DNA of 64,000 bases from JANYCO01 sp035535995 (GCA_035535995.1 DATLOZ010000018.1:1-64000); one strand, 5' to 3'; positions 52,538 to 61,041 are shown, numbered from the stretch's first letter. Numbers and translations are program-made. Notes: a model not told the origin generated them from the sequence alone.

Positions 52538-53890
52538 TTACTTGGAAAGCGAAATTATTTCCTGCATAAAATCGGACAACGATTTTTCGATATCAAAGCT
52601 ATAGATATCGTCGCCGCCGAGGCCTCCTTTGCGGTTGGAAGAAAGATATCCTTTCTTTTTCCCGGCCGTAAAGAAGAAGTCGTCGCGGTTGGAGTTAAAT
52701 GGTTTTTTGAGATGATAAACTTTGGAAAACTGATCTTCGGCCTTGGTCATAAAGATATCCAGCCCGCCATACCCGCCAAGTCCATTTGAAGCGAAGAATA
52801 GTACATTGTCGGAAGCAATGAATTTAGGACTGACATCCATATACACTGTATTGAGCCCTTGCAGGTTTTGAGCCGGCAGCCATTGGTCGTCACCATTACT
52901 GGTGCTGAGCCAGATGTCGTGCATGCCTACACCACCCGGGCGTTTAGAAACAAAGAACAACAAGCTGCCATCTGGAGACACACTAGGTTGCGCATTCCAT
53001 TGACCTGGCGCGTTGATGTTGTCGTTGAGTCTTTTTGCTGCGCCCCATTTTCCGTTTTCAAGATAACTCACATAGATAGCGCAATTAAATTCGCGATGGT
53101 TATCAAGTACGATCTGCTCGTCGCATCTGGTAAAATAATATTTTCTTCCATCCGCTGTAAAAGCGCCGGAGCTTTCGCTGTAATGTGTGTTGAGCGCAGA
53201 AAACTTATCCGGATTTGCTGGCTGAACAGCTTGCCAGCTGCTATCAACTTGTTTGAAAAAACGGTGTACATCTGTATGCCCCTCAGGACCAGCATTTGCG
53301 GCATGTGCTTTAGCGGAAGTGACGATCAGGGCGCTGTCGTGCTGGCCGATCACCGGTGCAAAATCAGCTACCGGGCTATTGACCGGCGCTGCCAGATGGC
53401 GGAAGCCATAGTCTTTTGCAGCTTCTTTTCTTTCTTCTTCAGAAAGCTGTTGGCAGTCTTTTATTTCCTGTTGGGCTTTGGCTTTATACAATTCCAATTC
53501 AAAGTCAGGATTTTCTTCTGTTTCCGAGCGGAAGGTTTCAAAATTATTGATCGCAGGATCGAATTCTCCGTTGTCTTTTAAAATAGAAGCATACCAAAAT
53601 CGCGCGATAGGATATCTTTCTTTATTCTTTACCGTTAATTTTTGGTAAAGAGGTTCGGCATTTTTATAATCGTAAAGGTTGCGATAGCATTCGGCTAGCT
53701 GAGCTGTGAGATAAATATTGGAAGTATCGGTCACTGCAGCTTTTTGGTATTCATGCGCGGCCATAAAGTAGTCCGCGTTTTGATAATACTTGTCGGCTTT
53801 GGCAATGAGAGCAATGTTGTTTTTAGATTGGGCAATGCTGAGTGCTGGAAATAGCAATAAGAGAAAGAAAGAAACTTTAGAGGCATTCAT
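52538..53890 (-). CDS. TPR and PD40-repeat envelope protein
   Basis: A 450-residue exported protein. The start at 53890 gives the signal peptide MNASKVSFFLLLLFPALSIA. The N-terminal part has TPR repeats (KADKYYQNADYFMAAHEYQK; LAECYRNLYDYKNAEPLYQK). The second half has PD40/WD40-like repeats (PSVSPDGSLLFFVSKRPGGV; NVLFFASNGLGGYGGLDIFM; KKGYLSSNRKGGLGGDDIYS). The layout matches the PorE/OmpA-type Bacteroidota proteins, but the C-terminal OmpA peptidoglycan-binding domain is absent; the protein ends soon after the PD40 repeats. Confidence 0.88.
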   Translation of the reverse strand: MNASKVSFFLLLLFPALSIAQSKNNIALIAKADKYYQNADYFMAAHEYQKAAVTDTSNIYLTAQLAECYRNLYDYKNAEPLYQKLTVKNKERYPIARFWYASILKDNGEFDPAINNFETFRSETEENPDFELELYKAKAQQEIKDCQQLSEEERKEAAKDYGFRHLAAPVNSPVADFAPVIGQHDSALIVTSAKAHAANAGPEGHTDVHRFFKQVDSSWQAVQPANPDKFSALNTHYSESSGAFTADGRKYYFTRCDEQIVLDNHREFNCAIYVSYLENGKWGAAKRLNDNINAPGQWNAQPSVSPDGSLLFFVSKRPGGVGMHDIWLSTSNGDDQWLPAQNLQGLNTVYMDVSPKFIASDNVLFFASNGLGGYGGLDIFMTKAEDQFSKVYHLKKPFNSNRDDFFFTAGKKKGYLSSNRKGGLGGDDIYSFDIEKSLSDFMQEIISLSK

Positions 53891-54025
53891 GACGATAGCA
53901 GATTGGCAATGGCCACACAAGATAATAAAGACCTGTGGATATGTCAAGAAAGCAGCCTTGAGTCCTCAGTTCTTAGCAATGAGTAGGCATTATACTCACT
54001 ACTAAGAACATTACTACTCAGCTAT

Positions 54026-54232
54026 TTATAGATTTTCCAGCACCAACTCTTTTTTCATTTCTATGATAGGTTCGTTGCTGTGGTGATTTATGATGGTTAC
54101 ATAATGAAAGCGATCTTCCAACAATACTTCGGCCAGACTAATCGCTCTTTCTTTATCGGTAGTTACTGTTCTGAAAAAGGGTAACATATGTTGACTCAAT
54201 AGATATCCCCTCACTACATATTCGTTCTTCAT
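54026..54232 (-). CDS. Small protein of unknown function
   Basis: A 68-residue soluble protein: MKNEYVVRGYLLSQHMLPFF, followed by RTVTTDKERAISLAEVLLED and FHYVTIINHHSNEPIIEMKK. The composition is globular, with no signal peptide. It stands alone before a long AT-rich gap. No family recognised and no strong promoter seen, so the call rests on coding appearance only. Confidence 0.6.
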   Translation of the reverse strand: MKNEYVVRGYLLSQHMLPFFRTVTTDKERAISLAEVLLEDRFHYVTIINHHSNEPIIEMKKELVLENL

Positions 54233-54466
54233 GGCACGTTCTATTTATATACTTACTGTATTAATACGTATCACAGTAAAAAAGTTCAACATAAAAAGCT
54301 GATATACAAATAGTTGATACTTTAAAATAAAAACACATCGCTCTAAAAAAGCCTTATTTTTGAGAAAAAAACCTTGGAAATCAAGAGAAAAATCGGTCTT
54401 GGAGTCCTTATAAGCCATTTGCAGGCTTAAAATGAAGGGATTATTTTCTATTTGTGAATAAAATAA

Positions 54467-54499
54467 TTTGGAAAAAACTATGCCAACAGGTTACCTTTG
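54467..54499 (+). promoter_or_regulatory. Promoter of the candidate small RNA
   Basis: TTTG (54467-54470), a 21-base spacer and TACCTTTG (54492-54499), exact at both elements. No coding region follows within 800 bases, so its product is probably the short transcript ending at 54601. Confidence 0.65.
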
Positions 54500-54505
54500 C
54501 CCGCA

Positions 54506-54601
54506 TACCTGTATATATAGGTACATAACACAATTTTATTCATAACCTGTTTAAATTTCTTGGAAAGCCTTCTGTATAACACCGGAAGGCTTTCTTTTTT
54601 T
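54506..54601 (+). ncRNA. Candidate small non-coding RNA (about 96 nt)
   Basis: A short transcript predicted from the promoter at 54467-54499 (start near 54506) to the terminator at 54563-54601. Its 5' end can form the hairpin TACCT-GTATATAT-AGGTA (54506-54523). An unpaired A/T-rich middle follows (54524-54560), then the terminator stem. There is no ATG or GTG with a reading frame inside, so a peptide is unlikely. It does not resemble tmRNA, 6S or SRP RNA by length and motifs. The architecture fits a trans-acting regulator; targets are unknown. Confidence 0.6.
54563..54601 (+). terminator. Terminator of the candidate small RNA
   Basis: GAAAGCCTTC (54563-54572) pairs perfectly with GAAGGCTTTC (54585-54594), then seven T. 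No protein gene ends within 1 kb upstream on this strand, which is why a non-coding transcript is inferred. Confidence 0.85.
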
Positions 54602-54602
54602 G

Positions 54603-55211
54603 TCTGATTTTTAAGTCTATTTTTTAAATAAAGTTTTTTTCAAAAAAAGATAGAACAGATGTCTTTTTTTAAATCTCTTTCCGAATAGAATCAAAACAGA
54701 GTATTTTTCATAAAAACTGCCCTATTAATTTCTTCCTATCTCATTAGTTCAGGTCATTTGTCTGGATTTTATGTTTTTTTAAAGAGACATGCTTCAAAAT
54801 TGATGGTATTGGGTCAAAAAAATGGTGTTTTTGATTTCAAAAAATCTATTTTACTTTCAAAACGGCAATTTATTTCTATAAGATCATTAAAAATACAACC
54901 TGTTTTTTGAATTTTTAGTAAAAATATGATCATATCGATTGAAAATGTGTGCTGCTTTTTAAAAAAATATAAAAATGTATATTTCTAACATTTAAAATTT
55001 ACCCTACCTTGTCAAAAAATGCGATTTTAGCTATTTTTTCAACATTTTATAAGATAATTGATAAAAACGTTTATTTTATAAATTGTATTATTTTTATATT
55101 ATAGTCGTTTACATTCGCTTTACCATATTTTCATATTTTAGTATTTTTTGGATAATATATGTAAAAAAACAATAAAAATGGCCATTTTTTTGTGTTTTTT
55201 TACACAAAACA
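54603..55211. other. Long AT-rich gap without a gene
   Basis: About 600 bases of very AT-rich sequence between the small-RNA terminator and the porin promoter. All frames are broken by stops. I see no repeat, riboswitch or tRNA in it. It may be an extended regulatory or curved-DNA region for the porin. Confidence 0.6.
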
Positions 55212-55243
55212 GTTGCTTTGTATATCTTATCCCTTTATATTTA
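55212..55243 (+). promoter_or_regulatory. Porin promoter
   Basis: GTTG (55212-55215), a 20-base spacer and TATATTTA (55236-55243). The start near 55250 gives an 80-base leader. Confidence 0.5.
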
Positions 55244-55332
55244 CAATAAGAATTATATGAATATTTTAATTTATTGATTCTTACTAATGAATGGGAATAT
55301 TAATTATTTACAACAACCAAACAATTAAAACT

Positions 55333-56682
55333 ATGCGTAAACTAACATTACTAACGTTGATGATCATGGTGAGCCTGGTATGGAATGCCAAGGCGCAGGA
55401 TTCTACTGCTGCGGCAGCGGATGATGGAAAGCTGACTTTGTCAGGTTACCTGGATACCTATTATAACCATGCCTTCAACAACCCAAAATCAGGATCTTTG
55501 TTAGGACCTGGCGGCGCAGGAAGAGCGTTCGATAGAACAGTAGACCAATTTTCTCTAGGTCTTGTTCAATTTAAAGCAACATACTCTTCCAGCAAGGTAG
55601 ATATCGTAGCTGACCTGACCTTTGGTCCAAATGCTGAACTAGGAAACTTTGGTAATGTAAACAACGCTGCTTATACTTCCGGATGGGGTTCTTATCCAGG
55701 TAATTCAGGTGTCAGCCTTTACCAACACCAAATTTTTGGTAACCTTTATGGAACATCTGCTGCTATTAAGCAAGCATACGGTACCTGGAAAGCTACAAGC
55801 AAATTGTCTTTCACTGTAGGTCAGTTCGGTACACACATCGGATACGAAGTAATCGACGCTCCGGTAAACTACCACTACTCTCTGTCTAACCTCTTCAATA
55901 ACGGTCCATTCTACCATGTAGGAGCAAAAGCAAACTACGCAATCAGCGATCGTTTGGCTATCATGGCTGGTGTTGTAAATAACTGGGATAACCTTTTTGA
56001 CAACAACAAACCAAAATCAGTAATCGGTCAAGTATATGTGAAACCAATTGACGGATGGAATGTGTACTTGAACTTCATCGGTGGTAACGGCGATGATACT
56101 TACCTAACCACTCAAACTGCTACAGGCGGATATACTCCTGCAGGTCTTGGTACAGATGCACAACATCCAAACAGAGACAACTATAACAGATACTTATACG
56201 ATCTGACCACTGGTTACCAAGTAACAGATAAATTCTACGTAGGATTGAACGCTGCTTACGGTTACTATGTAGGTACAAACCAAGCTACTGAAAATGCTAT
56301 CAAAGGATATACTGCTGGTCACTCTTCTAAATTCGCTGACTCTAGCAAAACTAAACTTGATTGGGGTGGTGCTGCCCTATATGTAAACTATGCAATTACC
56401 GACTGGTTAGGCATTGGTGTACGTGGCGAGCACTTCGAAGATTTCTGGGGTGTAAGATACATCGGTTATGTAGGTGGAGCTGCTTCTTCTCCTACTGGAA
56501 GAACTGGTGCAATCAACAACTCGATCACTGTTACAGCGCCTATCACTTTAGCCAACGGCCACTTCATCCTGAAGCCTGAATTCAGATTCGACGGTGCAAA
56601 CCAGAAAATCTACGAAAACAGCAAAGGCGAAGCGATCAACGAACAAAAAACAATCGGTCTTGCTACTATCTTCAAGTGGTAA
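55333..56682 (+). CDS. BBP2-family outer-membrane porin (OmpL-like)
   Basis: A 449-residue outer-membrane protein. The start at 55333 gives the signal peptide MRKLTLLTLMIMVSLVWNAK, with cleavage before QDST. The barrel opens KLTLSGYLDTYYNHAFNNP and has alternating strands throughout (KLSFTVGQFGTHIGYEVIDA; GWNVYLNFIGGNGDDTYLTT), with a C-terminal aromatic Trp in TIFKW. This is the beta-barrel porin-2 pattern. Codon use is strongly biased toward presumed optimal codons, and the gene has a long AT-rich upstream region and a terminator, all consistent with high expression. Confidence 0.88.
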   Translation: MRKLTLLTLMIMVSLVWNAKAQDSTAAAADDGKLTLSGYLDTYYNHAFNNPKSGSLLGPGGAGRAFDRTVDQFSLGLVQFKATYSSSKVDIVADLTFGPNAELGNFGNVNNAAYTSGWGSYPGNSGVSLYQHQIFGNLYGTSAAIKQAYGTWKATSKLSFTVGQFGTHIGYEVIDAPVNYHYSLSNLFNNGPFYHVGAKANYAISDRLAIMAGVVNNWDNLFDNNKPKSVIGQVYVKPIDGWNVYLNFIGGNGDDTYLTTQTATGGYTPAGLGTDAQHPNRDNYNRYLYDLTTGYQVTDKFYVGLNAAYGYYVGTNQATENAIKGYTAGHSSKFADSSKTKLDWGGAALYVNYAITDWLGIGVRGEHFEDFWGVRYIGYVGGAASSPTGRTGAINNSITVTAPITLANGHFILKPEFRFDGANQKIYENSKGEAINEQKTIGLATIFKW

Positions 56683-56726
56683 GCTGACAAAACAAAAGAA
56701 AGTTTTTCATCTGGTTAGTTAAATGG

Positions 56727-56764
56727 CCCTGCCTGCTATACTCGTTGTAGCGGCAGGGTTTTTT
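56727..56764 (+). terminator. Porin terminator
   Basis: CCCTGCC (56727-56733) and GCTA (56735-56738) pair with TAGC and GGCAGGG (56748-56758), with one bulged T, followed by six T. Confidence 0.85.
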
Positions 56765-56765
56765 C

Positions 56766-56827
56766 AGTCTGGAGTGTGAGTGTGAGTCTGGAGAATGTCC
56801 TCAAGACTCACACTCACACTCCAGACT
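56766..56827. repeat. Perfect 24-bp hairpin, GTGTGAGTGTGAGT family, copy 2
   Basis: The arms 56766-56789 and 56804-56827 are perfectly complementary over 24 bp and contain GGAGTGTGAGTGTGAGTCT. They are followed by a degraded copy of the GAGCGCGAGTA-type right arm (CTCGCACTCGAACTCCATAC, 56858-56877). The same stem core occurs next to tRNA-Leu at 21700. Confidence 0.85.
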
Positions 56828-56885
56828 ATCTCACTACTCTCTTCTTTTCCTCCGTACTCGCACTCGAACTCCATACTTTTTTGTC

Positions 56886-56893
56886 TATCTTTG
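56886..56893 (+). promoter_or_regulatory. -7 element four bases before purK
   Basis: TATCTTTG (exact), then CCGA and the ATG at 56898. No clear -33 element. Together with the vanZ-like case it is the best evidence for leaderless transcripts here. Confidence 0.55.
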
Positions 56894-56897
56894 CCGA

Positions 56898-58034
56898 ATG
56901 AAATTTTACGGTGACTTTAAACTTGGGGTATTAGGTGGCGGACAACTTGGGAGAATGCTTATCCAGGCCGCTACAGACCTTAATATTGATATTTATTGCC
57001 TCGATCCGGATGCTGCCGCTCCTTGTTCGGGACTTGCCAAAGGTTTTGAAGTAGGCTCACTTACCGATTTTGATACCGTCTACCAATGGGGCAAAGACAA
57101 GGATCTGATCACGATCGAAATAGAAAATGTGAACGTAGAAGCCTTGGAAAAACTACAGTCGGAAGGTAAGAAGGTTTTCCCTCAACCTCAGGTGATCCGC
57201 ATCATCCAAGATAAGCGGGTGCAGAAACAATTCTATAAAGAAAAAAATATCCCAACCGCTGATTTCATTCTCACCGACACCAAAGAAGATATTCAAAAAA
57301 ATATATCCTTTTTGCCAGCATTCCAAAAACTAGGGCGCTCCGGCTACGACGGGCGCGGCGTACAGCGCCTGGAGTCTGCGGCCGATTTGCCGAAAGCATT
57401 GGAAGGCCTGAGCTTGCTGGAAAAAAAGGTAGACTACGAAAAAGAAATTTCCGTGATTGTAGCACGCAATGAAAAAGGAGAAGTGTCGGCTTTCCCTGTA
57501 GTGGAGCTGGTTTTCCATCCGGTACACAACCTGGTGGAATATCTTTTCGCTCCTGCATCCATCATGCCTGCTCAGGCGCAGAAAGCTACGGAAATCGCGG
57601 TGAAAGTAATTAAGGAATTGAACATGACAGGACTGCTGGCCGTGGAAATGTTCCTGGAAAAAAATGGCAACGTATTGGTCAACGAAGTAGCGCCACGCCC
57701 CCACAACAGCGGCCACCAAAGCATTGAAGCCAACTACACTTCGCAATACGAACAACATTTGCGCTCTATCCTGGATCTTCCTTTGGGCAGCACTGCACAG
57801 ATCTTACCTGCTGCAATGATCAACCTGCTCGGCGAAGCGGGGTTTTCGGGCCCTTCATGCTACGAAGGCCTCGACGAAGCGCTACAGATAGAAGGTGTGT
57901 ACGTGCATTTGTACGGTAAAAAAACAACCAAACCTTTTCGAAAAATGGGCCACGTCACCATTGCCGATCCTAATATGGATTCACTTAAACAGAAAGTAAA
58001 AAAGGTGAAAGATCTTTTGAAAGTGAAAGCATAA
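56898..58034 (+). CDS. purK: 5-(carboxyamino)imidazole ribonucleotide synthase
   Basis: A 378-residue ATP-grasp enzyme of purine synthesis that makes N5-CAIR from AIR, bicarbonate and ATP. The N-terminal domain has KLGVLGGGQLGRMLIQAATD and the ATP-grasp core FQKLGRSGYDGRGVQRLES. Later motifs are VDYEKEISVIVARNEKGEVS and VNEVAPRPHNSGHQSIEANY, a PurK signature. The C-terminal domain ends around HLYGKKTTKPFRKMGHVTIA. RidA follows 31 bases later in the same direction. Confidence 0.97.
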   Translation: MKFYGDFKLGVLGGGQLGRMLIQAATDLNIDIYCLDPDAAAPCSGLAKGFEVGSLTDFDTVYQWGKDKDLITIEIENVNVEALEKLQSEGKKVFPQPQVIRIIQDKRVQKQFYKEKNIPTADFILTDTKEDIQKNISFLPAFQKLGRSGYDGRGVQRLESAADLPKALEGLSLLEKKVDYEKEISVIVARNEKGEVSAFPVVELVFHPVHNLVEYLFAPASIMPAQAQKATEIAVKVIKELNMTGLLAVEMFLEKNGNVLVNEVAPRPHNSGHQSIEANYTSQYEQHLRSILDLPLGSTAQILPAAMINLLGEAGFSGPSCYEGLDEALQIEGVYVHLYGKKTTKPFRKMGHVTIADPNMDSLKQKVKKVKDLLKVKA

Positions 58035-58065
58035 TTTTTTTACAGAGTAAAACAGCATTAGAAAA

Positions 58066-58443
58066 ATGAAAAAAGTAATCACAAGCAAAAACGCTCCGGC
58101 TCCTATCGGGCCTTACAACCAGGCAATACAAGCGGGTAATACTTTGTATGTATCCGGACAAATCGCGCTGGACCCCGTTTCCGGAAATATGGTGAACGCT
58201 GACATCACCGCAGAAACACACCAGGTGATGAAAAACCTGAAAGCCATACTGGAAGAGGCCAAGACAGATTTTTCAAAAGTGGTGAAGTGCAGCATCTTTG
58301 TAAAAGATCTGAACAATTTTGCTACTATCAATAAAATTTACGGAGAATATTTCACCACAGATGCACCCGCCCGCGAAACAGTAGAAGTAGCGCGCCTGCC
58401 AAAGGATGCTAATGTTGAAATCTCTTGTATAGCAGTAGTATAA
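58066..58443 (+). CDS. ridA: RidA family enamine/imine deaminase
   Basis: A 125-residue cytoplasmic trimeric enzyme that hydrolyses reactive enamine or imine intermediates such as 2-aminoacrylate. It has APAPIGPYNQAIQAGNTLYV, then SGQIALDPVSGNMV and the catalytic-site Arg in PARETVEVARLP near the C-terminus. Length is standard. The short distance to purK suggests co-transcription. Confidence 0.93.
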   Translation: MKKVITSKNAPAPIGPYNQAIQAGNTLYVSGQIALDPVSGNMVNADITAETHQVMKNLKAILEEAKTDFSKVVKCSIFVKDLNNFATINKIYGEYFTTDAPARETVEVARLPKDANVEISCIAVV

Positions 58444-58539
58444 AAGATGTCAGATACCGGATTCCAGATGCCAGATAAAAAACAACTGGTTTTAATCTAA
58501 TTCTCTGGCATCCGGCATCTAGCATCCGGCATCTTTTTT
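58444..58539. repeat. Inverted pair of the GATGCCGGAT family with terminal T tract
   Basis: The left arm AGATGTCAGATACCGGATTC (from 58445) with CCAGATGCCAGATA faces TCTGGCATCCGGCATCTAGC and ATCCGGCATC (58503-58532), ending in TTTTTTT. The arms pair imperfectly. Unlike other copies it ends in a run of T, so it can work as a terminator for ridA. Confidence 0.75.
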
Positions 58540-58561
58540 TTAAATCATCAAATTTTCAAAT

Positions 58562-58569
58562 TATATTTA
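58562..58569 (+). promoter_or_regulatory. -7 element before glycyl-tRNA synthetase
   Basis: TATATTTA (7/8), six bases before the ATG at 58576. Near-leaderless arrangement. Confidence 0.4.
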
Positions 58570-58575
58570 CCGATT

Positions 58576-60078
58576 ATGGAAAATAAAGTAGTAGCACCAG
58601 TAGACGACAGCGTATTTAAAAAAGTAATCTCGCACGCCAAAGAATATGGTTTTGTATTTCCTTCCAGCGAAATATACGATGGACTTCAGGCCGTGTACGA
58701 TTATGGCCAGAATGGGGTAGAACTGAAAAACAACATCAAGCAAGCCTGGTGGAAAGCCATGGTACAGCTCAATGATAATATTGTTGGGATAGACGCTGCC
58801 ATCTTTATGCATCCGACCACCTGGAAAGCCAGCGGACACGTAGACGGTTTCAGCGATCCGATGATCGACAACAAAGATTCTAAAAAAAGATACCGCGCAG
58901 ATCAACTGATCGAAGGCAGAGCAGAAGAACTGGAGAAAGCGGGTAAGAAAGACGAAGCAGATGTATTGGTGAAAAAACTAGCACGCCTGCTGGAAGCCGA
59001 AGACCTCAATGGTGTACGCGAATTGATCATCGAGCAAAAAATTGTTTGCCCGATCTCCAAAACATCCAACTGGACAGAAGTAAGACAGTTCAACCTAATG
59101 TTCTCTACACAAGTAGGTTCTGTCGCCGATGATTCAAGCACTATCTACCTGAGACCTGAAACCGCACAAGGAATTTTTGTAAATTTTCTTAATGTGCAGA
59201 AAACCGGAAGAATGAAAATTCCTTTCGGAATCGCGCAGATCGGGAAAGCATTCCGAAACGAAATCGTAGCGCGCCAGTTCACTTTCCGCATGCGCGAGTT
59301 CGAACAAATGGAAATGCAATTCTTCATCCGCCCCGGTTCTGAAATGAGCTGGTATCAATCCTGGAAAGAAACGCGCCTGAAATGGCACAAAGCCATTGGG
59401 CTTCCTGCAGCAAAGCTTCGCTACCACGACCACGAAAAACTGGCGCACTACGCCAACGCCGCCGTGGATATTGAGTTTGAATTCCCATTCGGATTTAAGG
59501 AAATAGAAGGTATCCACTCGCGTACGGATTTCGATTTGGGTAACCATGAAAAATATTCAAAGAAAAAACTACAGTATTTTGACAACGATATCGACGAAGC
59601 CACCGGAAAACCAATTGGCAACTACGTTCCTTATGTAGTAGAAACTTCTGTAGGTGCCGATCGTACATTCCTTGCTATTCTTTGCAATGCTTACACGGAA
59701 GAAACGATAGGCGAAGGCGAAGATAAAAAAGAGCGCGTATACCTGAAGCTGCATCCGGCGCTGTCTCCGGTAAAGGCTGCTATTTTCCCGCTTACTAAAA
59801 AAGACGGACTTCCTGAAAAAGCGATGAAGATCGTAGACGATCTGAAATTCGACATGAATGTAGTGTACGAAGAAAAAGATGCGATCGGAAAACGTTATAC
59901 CCGCCAGGACCTGATCGGTACGCCGTTCTGTATTGTGGTAGATCACCAGACGCTGGAAGACGACACTGTCACAATTCGTCACCGTGACAGTATGCAGCAG
60001 GAGAGAGTGAAGATACAGGATCTGAAAGTCAAAATAGAACCGCAAATTTCTCTCAAGACTATATTACACCAACTCTAA
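58576..60078 (+). CDS. glyS: Glycyl-tRNA synthetase (dimeric, eukaryote/archaeal-like type)
   Basis: A 500-residue class II aminoacyl-tRNA synthetase that charges tRNA-Gly, such as the tRNA-Gly gene at 22.0 kb. Motif 1 is in GIDAAIFMHPTTWKASGHVD; motif 2 is QIGKAFRNEIVARQFTFRMR and EFEQMEMQFF; motif 3 is in VVETSVGADRTFLAILCNAY. The C-terminal anticodon-binding domain covers residues about 390-500 (AIFPLTKKDGLPEKAMKIVD). This is the alpha2 type, not the alpha2beta2 type of E. coli, as is normal for Bacteroidota. Confidence 0.96.
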   Translation: MENKVVAPVDDSVFKKVISHAKEYGFVFPSSEIYDGLQAVYDYGQNGVELKNNIKQAWWKAMVQLNDNIVGIDAAIFMHPTTWKASGHVDGFSDPMIDNKDSKKRYRADQLIEGRAEELEKAGKKDEADVLVKKLARLLEAEDLNGVRELIIEQKIVCPISKTSNWTEVRQFNLMFSTQVGSVADDSSTIYLRPETAQGIFVNFLNVQKTGRMKIPFGIAQIGKAFRNEIVARQFTFRMREFEQMEMQFFIRPGSEMSWYQSWKETRLKWHKAIGLPAAKLRYHDHEKLAHYANAAVDIEFEFPFGFKEIEGIHSRTDFDLGNHEKYSKKKLQYFDNDIDEATGKPIGNYVPYVVETSVGADRTFLAILCNAYTEETIGEGEDKKERVYLKLHPALSPVKAAIFPLTKKDGLPEKAMKIVDDLKFDMNVVYEEKDAIGKRYTRQDLIGTPFCIVVDHQTLEDDTVTIRHRDSMQQERVKIQDLKVKIEPQISLKTILHQL

Positions 60079-60082
60079 ACCA

Positions 60083-60943
60083 ATGGTACAAACAACTCTC
60101 TCAGCTTTATTATTTTTTAAATGGTGGATTTACAAAGGAGGCCGCGGACTGGTAAATCCGGATGGTGAGTTTTCTATGTCCGACTTCCTCATCGTTTGCC
60201 TCCTGGGTATTGCGCTCATTGCGCTTATGTATTACCGGGTAAACAAAGTAATCGAGAACCGCTCGGTCGTTAAGAAACAAATAAAACCTACCGAGCCGCT
60301 TGCCGCAGCATTTCGGGTGATCCTTTCGGAGAAATCAAATTATTACAACACACTCAGCAAGTCCGACAAAGACGCGTTTGAAAAAAGAGTGCGTTATTAT
60401 ATGAACCTTAAAATGTTCACCTCCGAGGATGGCTATGCAGTGACCGATGAAATGAAAACCATGATCGCTGCTACGGCTGTGCAGATCACCTTTGGTTTGC
60501 CATTGGTGGCGCATTCGCAGTTCACGCATATTCTCATCATGCCCAATGCTTCCATGACACCGCGCAAAGCTACGCGCAATACAGTTGTAGTGCCCTGGAA
60601 AGAATTTGTAGAGGGCTATGCCCAACACGACGACGGGCAAAATGAAGGGATGAAAGTATTGGCCAGCGCGCTTGTCAAAGACGATCGTCTGCAAGAGAAA
60701 TCGTATAAGTTTTTCTCGGTTAAGAAATTTGAAAAATGGGAAAAGATTGCCGAGCAGGAAGTATCCAATTTTATGAATGGAATGTTTGAAGGCATCCATA
60801 CCGATGAACGGATGAAAGACGAATATTTCGCCCAAGCCGTAGTCTATTTTTTCGAGCTGCCGATTGCCTTCAAAGCCAAATACCCTGCGCTCTATGACGC
60901 AATGTCTGATTTGTTAAACCAAGATCCGGCAAAGAAAAAATAA
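60083..60943 (+). CDS. MtfA-like (peptidase family M90) protein lacking the HExxH motif
   Basis: A 286-residue protein with an N-terminal hydrophobic region: segments around residues 5-16 and 34-51 (FLIVCLLGIALIALMYYRVN). The rest follows MtfA order: AFEKRVRYYMNLKMFT, then IAATAVQITFGL, VVVPWKEFVEGY, and the C-terminal DEYFAQAVVYFFELPIAFKA with KYPALYDAM. Where MtfA has N-x-x-L-HEFAH this protein has NEGMKVLASAL, so both zinc-ligand His and the catalytic Glu are replaced by Lys, Val and Ser. It is therefore probably an inactive or repurposed pseudoenzyme. It follows glycyl-tRNA synthetase by 4 bases. Confidence 0.75.
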   Translation: MVQTTLSALLFFKWWIYKGGRGLVNPDGEFSMSDFLIVCLLGIALIALMYYRVNKVIENRSVVKKQIKPTEPLAAAFRVILSEKSNYYNTLSKSDKDAFEKRVRYYMNLKMFTSEDGYAVTDEMKTMIAATAVQITFGLPLVAHSQFTHILIMPNASMTPRKATRNTVVVPWKEFVEGYAQHDDGQNEGMKVLASALVKDDRLQEKSYKFFSVKKFEKWEKIAEQEVSNFMNGMFEGIHTDERMKDEYFAQAVVYFFELPIAFKAKYPALYDAMSDLLNQDPAKKK

Positions 60944-60949
60944 CTATTC

Positions 60950-60997
60950 GCGCACTTTGCGGGGAATGGGTACCTGGATTTTAACTGCAAAGTGCGC
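60950..60997. repeat. Inverted repeat GCGCACTTTGC / GCAAAGTGCGC
   Basis: A perfect 11-bp stem with a 26-base loop, 7 bases after the MtfA-like gene. Part of the right arm is repeated as GCAAAG downstream (61004-61010). Confidence 0.65.
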
Positions 60998-61033
60998 AAA
61001 GCCCGCAAAGAAAAAGGTTCTGCAATTTTTTTG

Positions 61034-61041
61034 TATCTTTA
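61034..61041 (+). promoter_or_regulatory. -7 element of the TPR gene
   Basis: TATCTTTA (7/8), giving a start near 61048 and a leader of about 28 bases. Confidence 0.4.

Noticed and set aside
54603..55211. Possible replication origin or riboswitch in the AT-rich gap
   Set aside because: No cluster of DnaA boxes, no dnaA or dnaN nearby and no known riboswitch motif; the AT-richness alone is not evidence.
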